64,000 nucleotides of DNA from Rathayibacter sp. VKM Ac-2857. GTDB lineage: Bacteria; Actinomycetota; Actinomycetes; Actinomycetales; Microbacteriaceae. The notes beneath the pieces are model-generated. The model made no database searches and was not told the origin of the DNA. It worked only from the letters and a program-made list of their open reading frames with translations. The stretch lies in assembly GCF_013205025.1 (NCBI RefSeq), contig NZ_JABMLE010000002.1, positions 847,775 to 911,774 on the forward strand, read 5' to 3'. Shown piece by piece: positions 27,025 through 34,541 of the stretch (position 1 is the stretch's first letter; every line of letters begins with the position of its first letter). The translations under genes and the position numbers were made by a program.

Positions 27025-27042
27025 AGTTCAGGGGTGCGCCGC

Positions 27043-27882
27043 TCAGAGGTGCGGCGACACGGTCTCGGCGAAGGTCGCGACGACGCGCTCGGCCACCTCG
27101 GGGTACGCGGTGTCCCAGATCTCCTGATGGAAGATCTCGACCTCGACGTCGCCGGCGTAGCCCGCCTCGACGACCGCGCGGGTGAGCGATTCGAAGTCGC
27201 TGACGCCCTCGCCCGGGTAGCGACGGGCGAGCAGCACGTCGGCCGGCAGCGGGGTCGCCCAGTCGCAGACCTGGTAGCTCGCGATCCTTCCCTCCGCTCC
27301 GGCGCGGGCGATCTGCGCGAGGACCTGCGGGTCCCACCAGACGTGGAAGGTGTCGACGACCACTCCGACCGCGGCCGCGTCGAACGGAGCGGCGAGGTCG
27401 AGGGCCTGGCCGAGCGTCGAGACGACGGCGCGGTCCGAGGCGTACATCGGGTGCAGCGGCTCGATGGCGAGCTGCACGCCCGCCGCCGCGGCGTCGTCGG
27501 CCAGCTCGGCCAGCGCCTCCTGCACGCGGGCGCGGGCGCCGATCAGATCGCGCGAGCCGGCCGGCAGACCACCGGCGACGAGCACGAGCGCGGGGGCGCC
27601 GAGCGCCGCCGTCTCCTCGATCGCGCGGCGGTTCTCGTCGATCGCCGCGCGCCGCTCCGGCCCCTCGGGCGCGGTGAAGAAGCCGCCGCGGCAGAGGGAG
27701 GAGACGCGGAGCCCCGAGTCGGCGACGAGGCGGACGGCCTGCGCCAGCCCGACCTCGGCGACCGGCTCGCGCCAGAGACCGATCGCGGACATGCCCGCGG
27801 CGACCGTGGTGTCGAGCGCCTCGGCGAGCGAGGCGTGCTTGATCGTCGCCTGGTTGAGCGAGAGGCGCGGGTCGGCGCTCAC
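27043..27882 (-). CDS. Sugar phosphate isomerase/epimerase (xylose-isomerase-like TIM barrel)
   Basis: 279 aa, GTG start overlapping the stop of the DUF993 gene. Metal ligands are visible: Glu of LAIEPLHPMY, Asp-His of VVVDTFHVWWD, and Glu of EVEIFHQE. The family (IolE/IolI/Hyi type) isomerises keto-sugars or inosose. Third gene of the oxidoreductase-DUF993-isomerase operon, so it likely acts on the same substrate series. Confidence 0.9.
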   Translation of the reverse strand: MSADPRLSLNQATIKHASLAEALDTTVAAGMSAIGLWREPVAEVGLAQAVRLVADSGLRVSSLCRGGFFTAPEGPERRAAIDENRRAIEETAALGAPALVLVAGGLPAGSRDLIGARARVQEALAELADDAAAAGVQLAIEPLHPMYASDRAVVSTLGQALDLAAPFDAAAVGVVVDTFHVWWDPQVLAQIARAGAEGRIASYQVCDWATPLPADVLLARRYPGEGVSDFESLTRAVVEAGYAGDVEVEIFHQEIWDTAYPEVAERVVATFAETVSPHL

Positions 27883-29099
27883 GCGGTGACCGCCTCGACG
27901 AGGTGCAGCGCCTCGACGCCGCGGGTCACCTCGACGCCGTTCAGCGCGAGCAGCCCGGTCCAGCGGTCGGCCGCGAGCTCCGGCCGCTCGAGCGCACCGG
28001 ACGCGTTCGCGAGCCGGACGATCTCGGACAGGTGCGGCAGCGAGCGCGCGGAGTGCAGCCCGCCCACCATCGAGAACGACGGCTGGTGGCCGTTCAGCCA
28101 GGAGAGGAAGGCGACGCCGGTCTTGTAGTACTGCGTCGGCGCGGCGAAGACCTGGCGCGAGAGCGCCTCGGTCGGGCCGAGCACGCGGCGGTACTCGGCG
28201 GTGTCGCCCGCGTCCAGCGCCTGGATCGCGGCGGAGGCGCTCGGCGCCAGCGCGGCGAAGGCGCCGAGGAGCGCGTCCGACCAGCGCGGCGTGCCGTCGG
28301 CGTCAGGGGCGCCCTCGATCAGGCCGACGTAGTTGAAGTCGTCGCCGGTGAAGAGGGTGGCGCCCTCGGGCAGCCGGGAGCGCAGCGCGATCTCGGCGTC
28401 CGCGTCCAGCAGCGACATCTTGATCCCGCGCACCGAGGCGAGGTTGTCCTCGATGATCCGCTGCACGACCGGGAAGGCGTCGACCGGGTCGGCCGCGCCG
28501 AAGTAGCCCTCGAGCACGCTGTCGAACGCGGTGCCGAGCCAGTGCAGCACGACCGGCTTCGTGGCGCGCGCGAGCACGGCGGCGTAGACCCGCTCGTAGT
28601 CGGCGGCCGACTCCGCGGCGCGGGCCAGGTGGCGGCTGGCCATCAGCACGACCTCCGCCCCCGCGTCCTCGGCGAAGGCGAGCTGCTCGACGTAGGCGTC
28701 GATGACGGTGTCGAGCGGGACGACGTCGTCGGTGAGCTGGTCGGTGTTGATCCCGACCACGAGCGCCCCGCCGACCGAGGCGGCCTCGGCGGCGCTGCGG
28801 CGGATCAGCTCCTGCGTCGCGGTCCAGTCCAGGCCCATGTTGCGCTGCGCGGTGTCCATCGCGTCGGCGACGCCGAGGCCCCAGGACCAGACGTGGTGGC
28901 GGAAGCCGAGCGTGGCGTCCCAGTCGATCTGGGCCGGGTGGCCGGGCCGGTTCTCGCCGTGCACGAGCGGCACGACGTGCGCGGCGGCGTAGGCGGTGCG
29001 CGAGAGCAGCGGGGCGGTGGGCCTCGTGTGCGCGGGAGCGGGCAGCAGCTCGATCGAGCGGGTCGCGCCGTCGGCGCCGAGGAGGGTCAGCCCGCTCAC
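27879..29099 (-). CDS. DUF993 family protein (dihydrodipicolinate-synthase-like aldolase fold)
   Basis: 406 aa, GTG start (29099) overlapping the upstream stop. Signature segments are FRHHVWSWGLGVADAMDTAQ, GLDWTATQELIRRS, KPVVLHWLGTAFD and the LFTGDDFNYVGLIEG motif; a Lys of GIKMSLLDA may be the Schiff-base lysine of the DapA fold. The family has no defined reaction. It recurs beside Gfo/Idh/MocA dehydrogenases and TIM-barrel isomerases (knowledge of gene neighbourhoods), hinting at retro-aldol cleavage of an oxidised sugar. Confidence 0.85.
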   Translation of the reverse strand: MSGLTLLGADGATRSIELLPAPAHTRPTAPLLSRTAYAAAHVVPLVHGENRPGHPAQIDWDATLGFRHHVWSWGLGVADAMDTAQRNMGLDWTATQELIRRSAAEAASVGGALVVGINTDQLTDDVVPLDTVIDAYVEQLAFAEDAGAEVVLMASRHLARAAESAADYERVYAAVLARATKPVVLHWLGTAFDSVLEGYFGAADPVDAFPVVQRIIEDNLASVRGIKMSLLDADAEIALRSRLPEGATLFTGDDFNYVGLIEGAPDADGTPRWSDALLGAFAALAPSASAAIQALDAGDTAEYRRVLGPTEALSRQVFAAPTQYYKTGVAFLSWLNGHQPSFSMVGGLHSARSLPHLSEIVRLANASGALERPELAADRWTGLLALNGVEVTRGVEALHLVEAVTA

Positions 29100-30298
29100 T
29101 GGACGGCGCCCGCCTGCGCGAGCGCCTCGGCGTCCGCGGCGGCGTCGAGCGCGGCGACGTCGATCCGGCGGCCCTCGCGCGAGGACTCCAGGCCCAGCTC
29201 GGCCAGGCGCACGCCGCGCGCTCCGGCGAAGAAGTCGTACTCGTGCGGCGCGTCCTCGACCACGTGGCGGATGAACTGCTCCCACTGGGTCTTGAAGCCG
29301 TTCTCGAACACGTCGTTGACGGGCAGCTCCTGCCAGTCCTCGGCGTAGTCGTGCGTCTCGGGGAGGTCCGGGTTCCAGGTGGGCTTGGGCGTGGCGACAC
29401 GCGGCTGGATCTTGGCGCCGAACAGACCGACCACGGCCGAGCCGAGGGTGCCGTCGACCTGGAACTCGACGAGCTCCTTGCGGTCCACCCGCACGGCCCA
29501 GGAGGAGTTGAGCTGCGCGGTGATGCCGCCCGCGAGGTCGAAGATCGCGTAGGCCGCGTCGTCGGCCGTCGCCGTGTAGGGCGCGCCGCTCTCGTCGACC
29601 CGGGTCTCGATGTGGGTGGTCGCCTTGGCGTAGACGCCCTCGATCGGTCCGAAGAGGTTCTCGAGCACGTAGTTCCAGTGCGGGAACATGTCGACGATGA
29701 TCCCGCCGCCGTCCTCGCTGCGGTAGTTCCAGCTCGGGCGCTGCGCGGCCTGCCAGTCGCCCTCGAAGACCCAGTAGCCGAACTCGCCGCGGACGCTGAG
29801 GATGCGGCCGAAGAAGCCGGAGTCGATCAGGCGCTTGAGCTTCTGCAGACCGGGCAGGTAGAGCTTGTCGTGCACGACGCCGTTCTTGATGCCGGCCTCC
29901 TTGGCCAGCTCGGCGATCTCGAGCGCCTCGGCGTAGGACTCGGCCGTGGGCTTCTCGGTGTAGATGTGCTTGCCGGCGGCGATCGCCTTCTTGATCGCGG
30001 GGACGCGCGCCTTCGTCACGAGGAAGTCGGCGTAGACCTGCCACTTCGGGTCGGCGAGCGCGGCGTCGAGGTCGGTGGTCCAGTTGGTGAGGCCGTGCTT
30101 GCCGGCGAGCTCGGCGAGCTTGGCCTCGGAGCGGCCGACCAGCAGCGGCTCGACCTGCACGCGGGTGCCGTCGGAGAGCAGCACGCCGCCCTGCTCGCGG
30201 ATCGCGAGGATCGAGCGGACGAGGTGCTGGCGGTAGCCCATCCGGCCGGAGGCGCCGTTCAGGATGATCCCGAGGGTGGGGGTGGTCGGCTCTGACAC
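29096..30298 (-). CDS. Gfo/Idh/MocA family oxidoreductase, operon leader
   Basis: 400 aa, GTG start with GAAAGG upstream. The N-terminus GIILNGASGRMGYRQHLVRS has a dihydrodipicolinate-reductase-like GxxGRMG loop rather than the usual GxGxxG. YTEKPTAESYAEAL carries the EKP motif, and EDGGGIIVDMFPHWNY supplies the catalytic Asp-x-x-x-His. Long C-terminal domain. First gene of a coupled three-gene catabolic operon with two LacI-type operators at its promoter. Confidence 0.9.
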   Translation of the reverse strand: MSEPTTPTLGIILNGASGRMGYRQHLVRSILAIREQGGVLLSDGTRVQVEPLLVGRSEAKLAELAGKHGLTNWTTDLDAALADPKWQVYADFLVTKARVPAIKKAIAAGKHIYTEKPTAESYAEALEIAELAKEAGIKNGVVHDKLYLPGLQKLKRLIDSGFFGRILSVRGEFGYWVFEGDWQAAQRPSWNYRSEDGGGIIVDMFPHWNYVLENLFGPIEGVYAKATTHIETRVDESGAPYTATADDAAYAIFDLAGGITAQLNSSWAVRVDRKELVEFQVDGTLGSAVVGLFGAKIQPRVATPKPTWNPDLPETHDYAEDWQELPVNDVFENGFKTQWEQFIRHVVEDAPHEYDFFAGARGVRLAELGLESSREGRRIDVAALDAAADAEALAQAGAVQ

Positions 30299-30318
30299 GG
30301 TGCGCCTTTCGGAGGAGG

Positions 30319-30373
30319 GGAAGCGTTTTCCTGATGGTAGCCGCGAAGCGTGCGTCCGGGCAAGCGCTTTCCC
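30319..30373 (-). promoter_or_regulatory. Promoter with two LacI-type operators
   Basis: Read on the minus strand: -35 TTGCCC (30358-30363), 18-bp spacer, -10 TACCAT (30334-30339). GGGCAAGCGCTTTCCC (30358-30373), a near-perfect palindrome, covers the -35, and a second site, GGAAGCGTTTTCC (30319-30331), lies just downstream. This arrangement suits LacI repression of the oxidoreductase-DUF993-isomerase operon. Confidence 0.6.
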
Positions 30374-30390
30374 GATACCGAACGAACGGC

Positions 30391-30700
30391 GGTGGGCAGG
30401 TCTCGATACGCCCTGCGCGCTACTCGACCAGCATGTGCAGGCCCGCGCCGACGTGCGCTGCCTGCTCTGCATGCTCTGCCTGCTCTGCATGCGTCGCATG
30501 CTGATCGAGTAGCGCGCGCAGCGCGCGTATCGAGATCCACCACCGTCAGAACCTCGGCAGTGGCGCGCCTGCTGACGGTGGGTCTCGATACGCGCTGCGC
30601 GCGACTCGACCAGCATGACTTTGGCGCACGCCGACGCGCCTCGCGCGCCCCGCATGCTGATCGAGTAGCCCGCGCAGCGGGCGTATCGAGATCCACCCAC
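30391..30700. repeat. Palindromic intergenic repeat cluster 4 (four alternating copies)
   Basis: Copies at 30391-30435 (+), 30497-30542 (-), 30577-30617 (+) and 30653-30700 (-). The inner stems differ (GCGCGC, GCCCGC) but remain paired in the inverted copies. A CTGCCTGCTCTGCATG-like tandem sits between the first two. The last copy ends 3 bp from the HNH gene stop. Confidence 0.9.
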
Positions 30701-30702
30701 CG

Positions 30703-32007
30703 TCAGAACGGCGCAGGTACGTCATCGACCCGAGGCTCCGGCGGCGGGTCCGGCGGCCGCCCGGGGAGCGGGGGTGGACGATTGCTGATCCGCCGGCCGG
30801 TCGGGCTCGTCCAGACGAGGGTCCCGTGGTCGTCGACCCGGTCGTAGCTCCACTGCTCTCCGTGCCGCACGTGGTGGTGGGACGCGCAGAGGCTGACGAG
30901 GTTCTCGAGCGAGGTCTCGCCGCCGTTGCGCCACTCGAGAGTGTGGTCGGCCTCGGCGGTCGAGGCGGGGCAAGTGCAGCCGGGAAATCGACATGTCTGA
31001 TCCCGCAGCTGCAGGTGGAGACGCATCTGGTGCGGCGGGACGCGCCAAGTGCGACCGACTGACACGACGGCTCCGGTGTCCGGATCGGTCAGGACCCGGG
31101 TGAAGGACGCAGCCGTGCGGATCAGCTCGCGCGCGATCTCCGCGGGCACCGGGCCGTAGCCGTCGAGGTCCGCGGGGGCGTCGTCGAGACCCACGGCGGC
31201 GGACGCCGCGAGCGTGAGCCGCACCTCGGCGCGGATGCCGGGGACGAACGTCAGGTCGGGCCGGTGCTCGCCGTTCGGCGTGGTTCCGGCGATGTCCCCA
31301 TCGCAGAGCAGGTCCAATGCCGCGTCGGCGCTGAGCTGCTGGAGGGTCCGGGTATCGCCCTCGTCGCGGAGAGTGCGGGCGATGCGGCGCAGCCTGTCGT
31401 AGGCGCCGGAGACGGCAGGCGCCGACCCGTACACGCAGAGCGTCGCCATCCCATCGACGTCCGGGGTGACCCACACGGCGCGGTCCTCGCAGGCGCGGGC
31501 GTGCCGTCGGGCGAGCGGATCCTCGTGCAGTTCCTCGCGCCAGCGCCCCAGGGCGCGGCGCAGCTGCGTCGTCGTCATGATGAGAGCCCCGCCCGCTGCG
31601 CGCTCGTCGAGTGCGGAGCGGGAGGCCTCGGGGAGGCTGCTCGCGGCTCTGCAGATCGCTTCGCAGGCATCCCAGAGGATCCGGCCGTCGCGCAGCAGTG
31701 CGCGGGTGAGCGGAAGGTGCTCCATCAGCAGCTGCGCGGTCTCGAGGCGGCGGGAGACCTCCTGCTCGGACACGCCGAGCGTCACTGCGAGCTCGGCTCG
31801 GATGGAGCGCTCGACTAGGTCACGGGTCTCACTCCGGGACGCGCCCCGCGCGAACGCCTCCGGGACGGCGATCGCGACCCGGTAACCGCGGTGCATCCGC
31901 TCCGCCGCCCGCAGGCGCGTCGGCGATGCAGCGCGCTCGGCGGCCGCGGAGTCGTCGAAGCAGTCGCGCACCTCCGCGAGTGCCGCCGCATTCTCATCTT
32001 CTGGCAT
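30703..32007 (-). CDS. DUF222-HNH endonuclease domain protein (13E12 repeat family)
   Basis: 434 aa from ATG 32007; the frame is open further upstream but that part runs into a repeat element. The N-terminal DUF222 helical region (RAELAVTLGVSEQEVSRRLE, then LLRDGRILWDACEAICRA) covers about 300 residues. The C-terminal HNH nuclease has CRFPGCTCPASTAEADH, WRNGGETSLENLVSLC and SHHHVRH with zinc Cys/His residues. These proteins occur in many copies per actinobacterial genome; the role is unproven. It is bracketed on both sides by palindromic repeats. Confidence 0.88.
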   Translation of the reverse strand: MPEDENAAALAEVRDCFDDSAAAERAASPTRLRAAERMHRGYRVAIAVPEAFARGASRSETRDLVERSIRAELAVTLGVSEQEVSRRLETAQLLMEHLPLTRALLRDGRILWDACEAICRAASSLPEASRSALDERAAGGALIMTTTQLRRALGRWREELHEDPLARRHARACEDRAVWVTPDVDGMATLCVYGSAPAVSGAYDRLRRIARTLRDEGDTRTLQQLSADAALDLLCDGDIAGTTPNGEHRPDLTFVPGIRAEVRLTLAASAAVGLDDAPADLDGYGPVPAEIARELIRTAASFTRVLTDPDTGAVVSVGRTWRVPPHQMRLHLQLRDQTCRFPGCTCPASTAEADHTLEWRNGGETSLENLVSLCASHHHVRHGEQWSYDRVDDHGTLVWTSPTGRRISNRPPPLPGRPPDPPPEPRVDDVPAPF

Positions 32008-32119
32008 ACGAGTATTGAACCAGGGACCACCGACATCGGGGCGGCGTGCTGAGTCGATCGGGGACAGAGCCATCGGACCGGGGGCTGGGGAGGAGGCTTG
32101 CCCCGAACGTCTCGGCGAG

Positions 32120-32414
32120 GGTGGGTCTCGATACGCCCTGCGGGCTACTCGACCAGCATGAACAGCCCTCCGGGTCAGCGTCGGTCTCGATACGCCCTGC
32201 GGGCTACTCGACGAGCATGCAAGGACTGCCGGCGGCGGCTGCTCGACCAGCATGATTCGGACCATTCCCGGACGAGGCCCAGCACCTGCATGCTGATCGA
32301 GTAGCCCGCGCAGCGGGCGTATCGAGATCCACCACCCTCGAAGCAGGCGTCTACAGACCTGCCCTTCAGGGGACGGTGGGTCTCGATACGCCCTGCGCGC
32401 TGCTCGACCAGCAT
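32120..32414. repeat. Palindromic intergenic repeat cluster 5
   Basis: Copies at 32120-32160 (+), 32180-32219 (+), 32289-32334 (-) and 32375-32414 (+). The forward copies have a short GCCC-TGC-GGGC stem. The copy at 32180 is the only one where the outer base pairing is broken (GGTC with GACG). No gene is seen in 32008-32454. Confidence 0.9.
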
Positions 32415-32454
32415 GGACGGCGCTGCTCGACCCGCAGAGCCGGGGCGGCGCGCG

Positions 32455-33504
32455 CTACGCGGCCGGCGCGGCTCGCCGCGGCGTGCTCGCCCGCAGCACG
32501 ACGCGGGTCGGCAGCTCGACGGACGCGCCGTCGGCCTCGTCGCCGAGGGCCGCGGCGACCGCCCGCTCGCCGAGCGCCGCGAGCGGCACGGCGACGGTGG
32601 TGAGCCCCGGGTGCACGTCCTCCGCGATCGGCGCGTCGTCGAAGCCCGCGACGCCCATGCCCGCGCCGGGCTCGACCCCGGCCGCGCGCATCGCGGAGGC
32701 GACGCCGACGGCCATCAGGTCGGTCACGGCGAAGACCAGGTCGATGTCGCCTGAGCGGCCCGCCAGCAGCGCGGCCGCCGCATCGAACGCCCCGTCACGG
32801 GTGAGCGGTGCCTCGACGATCAGACTCGGATCGACGCTCACCCCGGCCGCAGCCAGCCCCTCGAGGAACCCCGCGACCCGGTCCGACGACGTCAGCACTG
32901 CCTCCGGACCGCGCACGATCGCGCAGCGCCGGTAGCCGGCCTCGGCGAGCGCCGCGGCGAGCGCCCTGGCCCCCGCCCGGTTGTCCACCTGCACCGAGGG
33001 GAACGGCAGCCCGCCCTGGCTGATCATCGCGACGCGCCCGCCGGACGCCTCGTAGGCCTGCAGCTCGGCGATCAGTGCGTCGCGGTGGCGGTCGGCGGCG
33101 AAGCGGCTGCCCGCGAGGACGATCGCCCGCGGCCGGCCGCCGCGCAGCGAGCGGACCAGGCCGAGCTCCTTGTCCGGGTCGCGGTCGGTGACGGCGATCC
33201 GCACGTCCAGCCGCGCCGCGTCGGCCGCGCCGATCACCCCGGAGGCGATGCCCGAGAAGTAGGGGTCGGTGATGTCGCTGACGAGCAGCGCGATCGTCGA
33301 GGTGGTCCCCCGCGCCACGGCCTGCGCCGCCGGGTTCGCGGAGTATCCCAGCTCGGCCGCGGCCGCCTCGACCCGTTCGCGGTACTCGCCCTGCACCTTG
33401 CGGGCGCTGCCGTTCAGCACCCGCGACGCGGTGGCGAGGGACACCCCCGCCGCACGGGCGACGTCGTGCAGCGTCGCGGCGGCGGTCGTTCGTCGTGCTG
33501 CCAC
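32455..33504 (-). CDS. LacI-family transcriptional regulator
   Basis: 349 aa, GTG 33504 with GAGGAG upstream. The N-terminal helix-turn-helix is TLHDVARAAGVSLATASRVL followed by the hinge helix NPAAQAVARG. The periplasmic-binding-like ligand domain follows, with VSDITDPYFSGIASGV and GFDDAPIAEDVHPGLTTV. It is not adjacent to a transporter; the nearest same-strand gene is the upstream SDR, so its regulon cannot be assigned. Confidence 0.92.
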   Translation of the reverse strand: MAARRTTAAATLHDVARAAGVSLATASRVLNGSARKVQGEYRERVEAAAAELGYSANPAAQAVARGTTSTIALLVSDITDPYFSGIASGVIGAADAARLDVRIAVTDRDPDKELGLVRSLRGGRPRAIVLAGSRFAADRHRDALIAELQAYEASGGRVAMISQGGLPFPSVQVDNRAGARALAAALAEAGYRRCAIVRGPEAVLTSSDRVAGFLEGLAAAGVSVDPSLIVEAPLTRDGAFDAAAALLAGRSGDIDLVFAVTDLMAVGVASAMRAAGVEPGAGMGVAGFDDAPIAEDVHPGLTTVAVPLAALGERAVAAALGDEADGASVELPTRVVLRASTPRRAAPAA

Positions 33505-33549
33505 GGTGCTCCTCGGGGTCCGGCCGCGGCTTCCCGCGCGCTCGCCAGT

Positions 33550-33600
33550 GTACGGAGGAGCCCGGGGTACGGAGGAGCACGGGATACGGAGGAGCGGCAC
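33550..33600. repeat. Three tandem 17-bp repeats
   Basis: Units of GTACGGAGGAGCNCGGG at 33550-33566, 33567-33583 and 33584-33600 (the third diverged at its end) lie between the SDR stop and the LacI start. On the plus strand each contains GGAGGAG, but no gene begins there. Confidence 0.7.
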
Positions 33601-33615
33601 GGAAGGCCGCCGCGC

Positions 33616-34497
33616 TCAGCTCGCGTCGAGCGGCGACACCCCCGTCAGCTCCACGGCGCGGTCCCAGAGCCGGCGCGCGGTGTCCCGATCCCGGGCGGCG
33701 CGGTTCGGATTGACCTGGCGCGGCGCCCCGCGCACCTCGCCCAGCCCGCCGGGTCCGTAGTACGCGCCGGAGCGGGCGTCGGGCGAGGTCGCCGCGAGCA
33801 GCGTCGGCAGCGCCCCGTCGTCGCCGCTCTGCCCGAGGGTCCGCATCATCGCCCCCATCAGCGCGCCCTGGCCGGCGGTGGAGTGCGTGTGCAGCTCGGT
33901 CACCGACATGCCGGGGTGCGCGGCCATCGAGCCGACGCTCGATCCGGCCCGGCGCAGGCGACGGTGCAGCTCGAACGAGAAGACCAGGTCGGCCAGCTTC
34001 GACTGCCCGTAGGCCGGCCACGGGCTGTAGCGGCGGCGCTCCCAGTTCAGGTCGTCGAAATCGAGCGTGCCGAAGCGGTGCGCGAGGCTCGAGAGCGACA
34101 CCACGCGGTCCGCGATCCGCGGCAGCAGCAGTCCGGTCAGCGCGAACGGCCCGAGGAAGTTCGTGCCGAACTGCAGTTCGAACCCGTCCGCCGTGCGCCC
34201 CTCCGGCACCGCCATGATCCCGGCGTTGTTGACGAGCACGTCGATCGGCCCGGTCGCCTCGGCGAACTCGCGCACCGAGGCGAGGTCGGCGAGGTCGAGT
34301 CGCCGGACCACGACGTCGCCGCCCATCTTCTCGGCCGCCCGCTCGCCCTTCTCGACGGTCCGGCAGGCGAGGACCACGCGGGCGCCGTGCTCGGCGAGCG
34401 CCCGCGCGGTCGCCTCCCCCAGTCCGCTGTTCGCACCGGTGACGACGAACGTCCTGCCGGTCTGGTCGGGGATGTCTGCGGCGCTCCAGGAGGTCAT
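33616..34497 (-). CDS. SDR-family oxidoreductase (retinol-dehydrogenase-like)
   Basis: 293 aa. TGANSGLGEATARAL cofactor loop, LDLADLASVREF, NNAGIMAVPEG and the catalytic SSLAHRF Ser with YGQSK Tyr/Lys are all present; AAHPGMSVTEL is typical of this subgroup. The closest family matches act on unknown small molecules. Single gene between GH35 and LacI. Confidence 0.9.
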   Translation of the reverse strand: MTSWSAADIPDQTGRTFVVTGANSGLGEATARALAEHGARVVLACRTVEKGERAAEKMGGDVVVRRLDLADLASVREFAEATGPIDVLVNNAGIMAVPEGRTADGFELQFGTNFLGPFALTGLLLPRIADRVVSLSSLAHRFGTLDFDDLNWERRRYSPWPAYGQSKLADLVFSFELHRRLRRAGSSVGSMAAHPGMSVTELHTHSTAGQGALMGAMMRTLGQSGDDGALPTLLAATSPDARSGAYYGPGGLGEVRGAPRQVNPNRAARDRDTARRLWDRAVELTGVSPLDAS

Positions 34498-34541
34498 CCG
34501 CCCACCCTAGATTCCGGTCGTGCACGCCACCTGGGCGCCGG

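Noticed and set aside
30703-32265. Longer start for the DUF222-HNH protein
   Set aside because: The extra 86 codons are translated palindromic-repeat sequence without similarity to the family; ATG 32007 gives the normal N-terminus.
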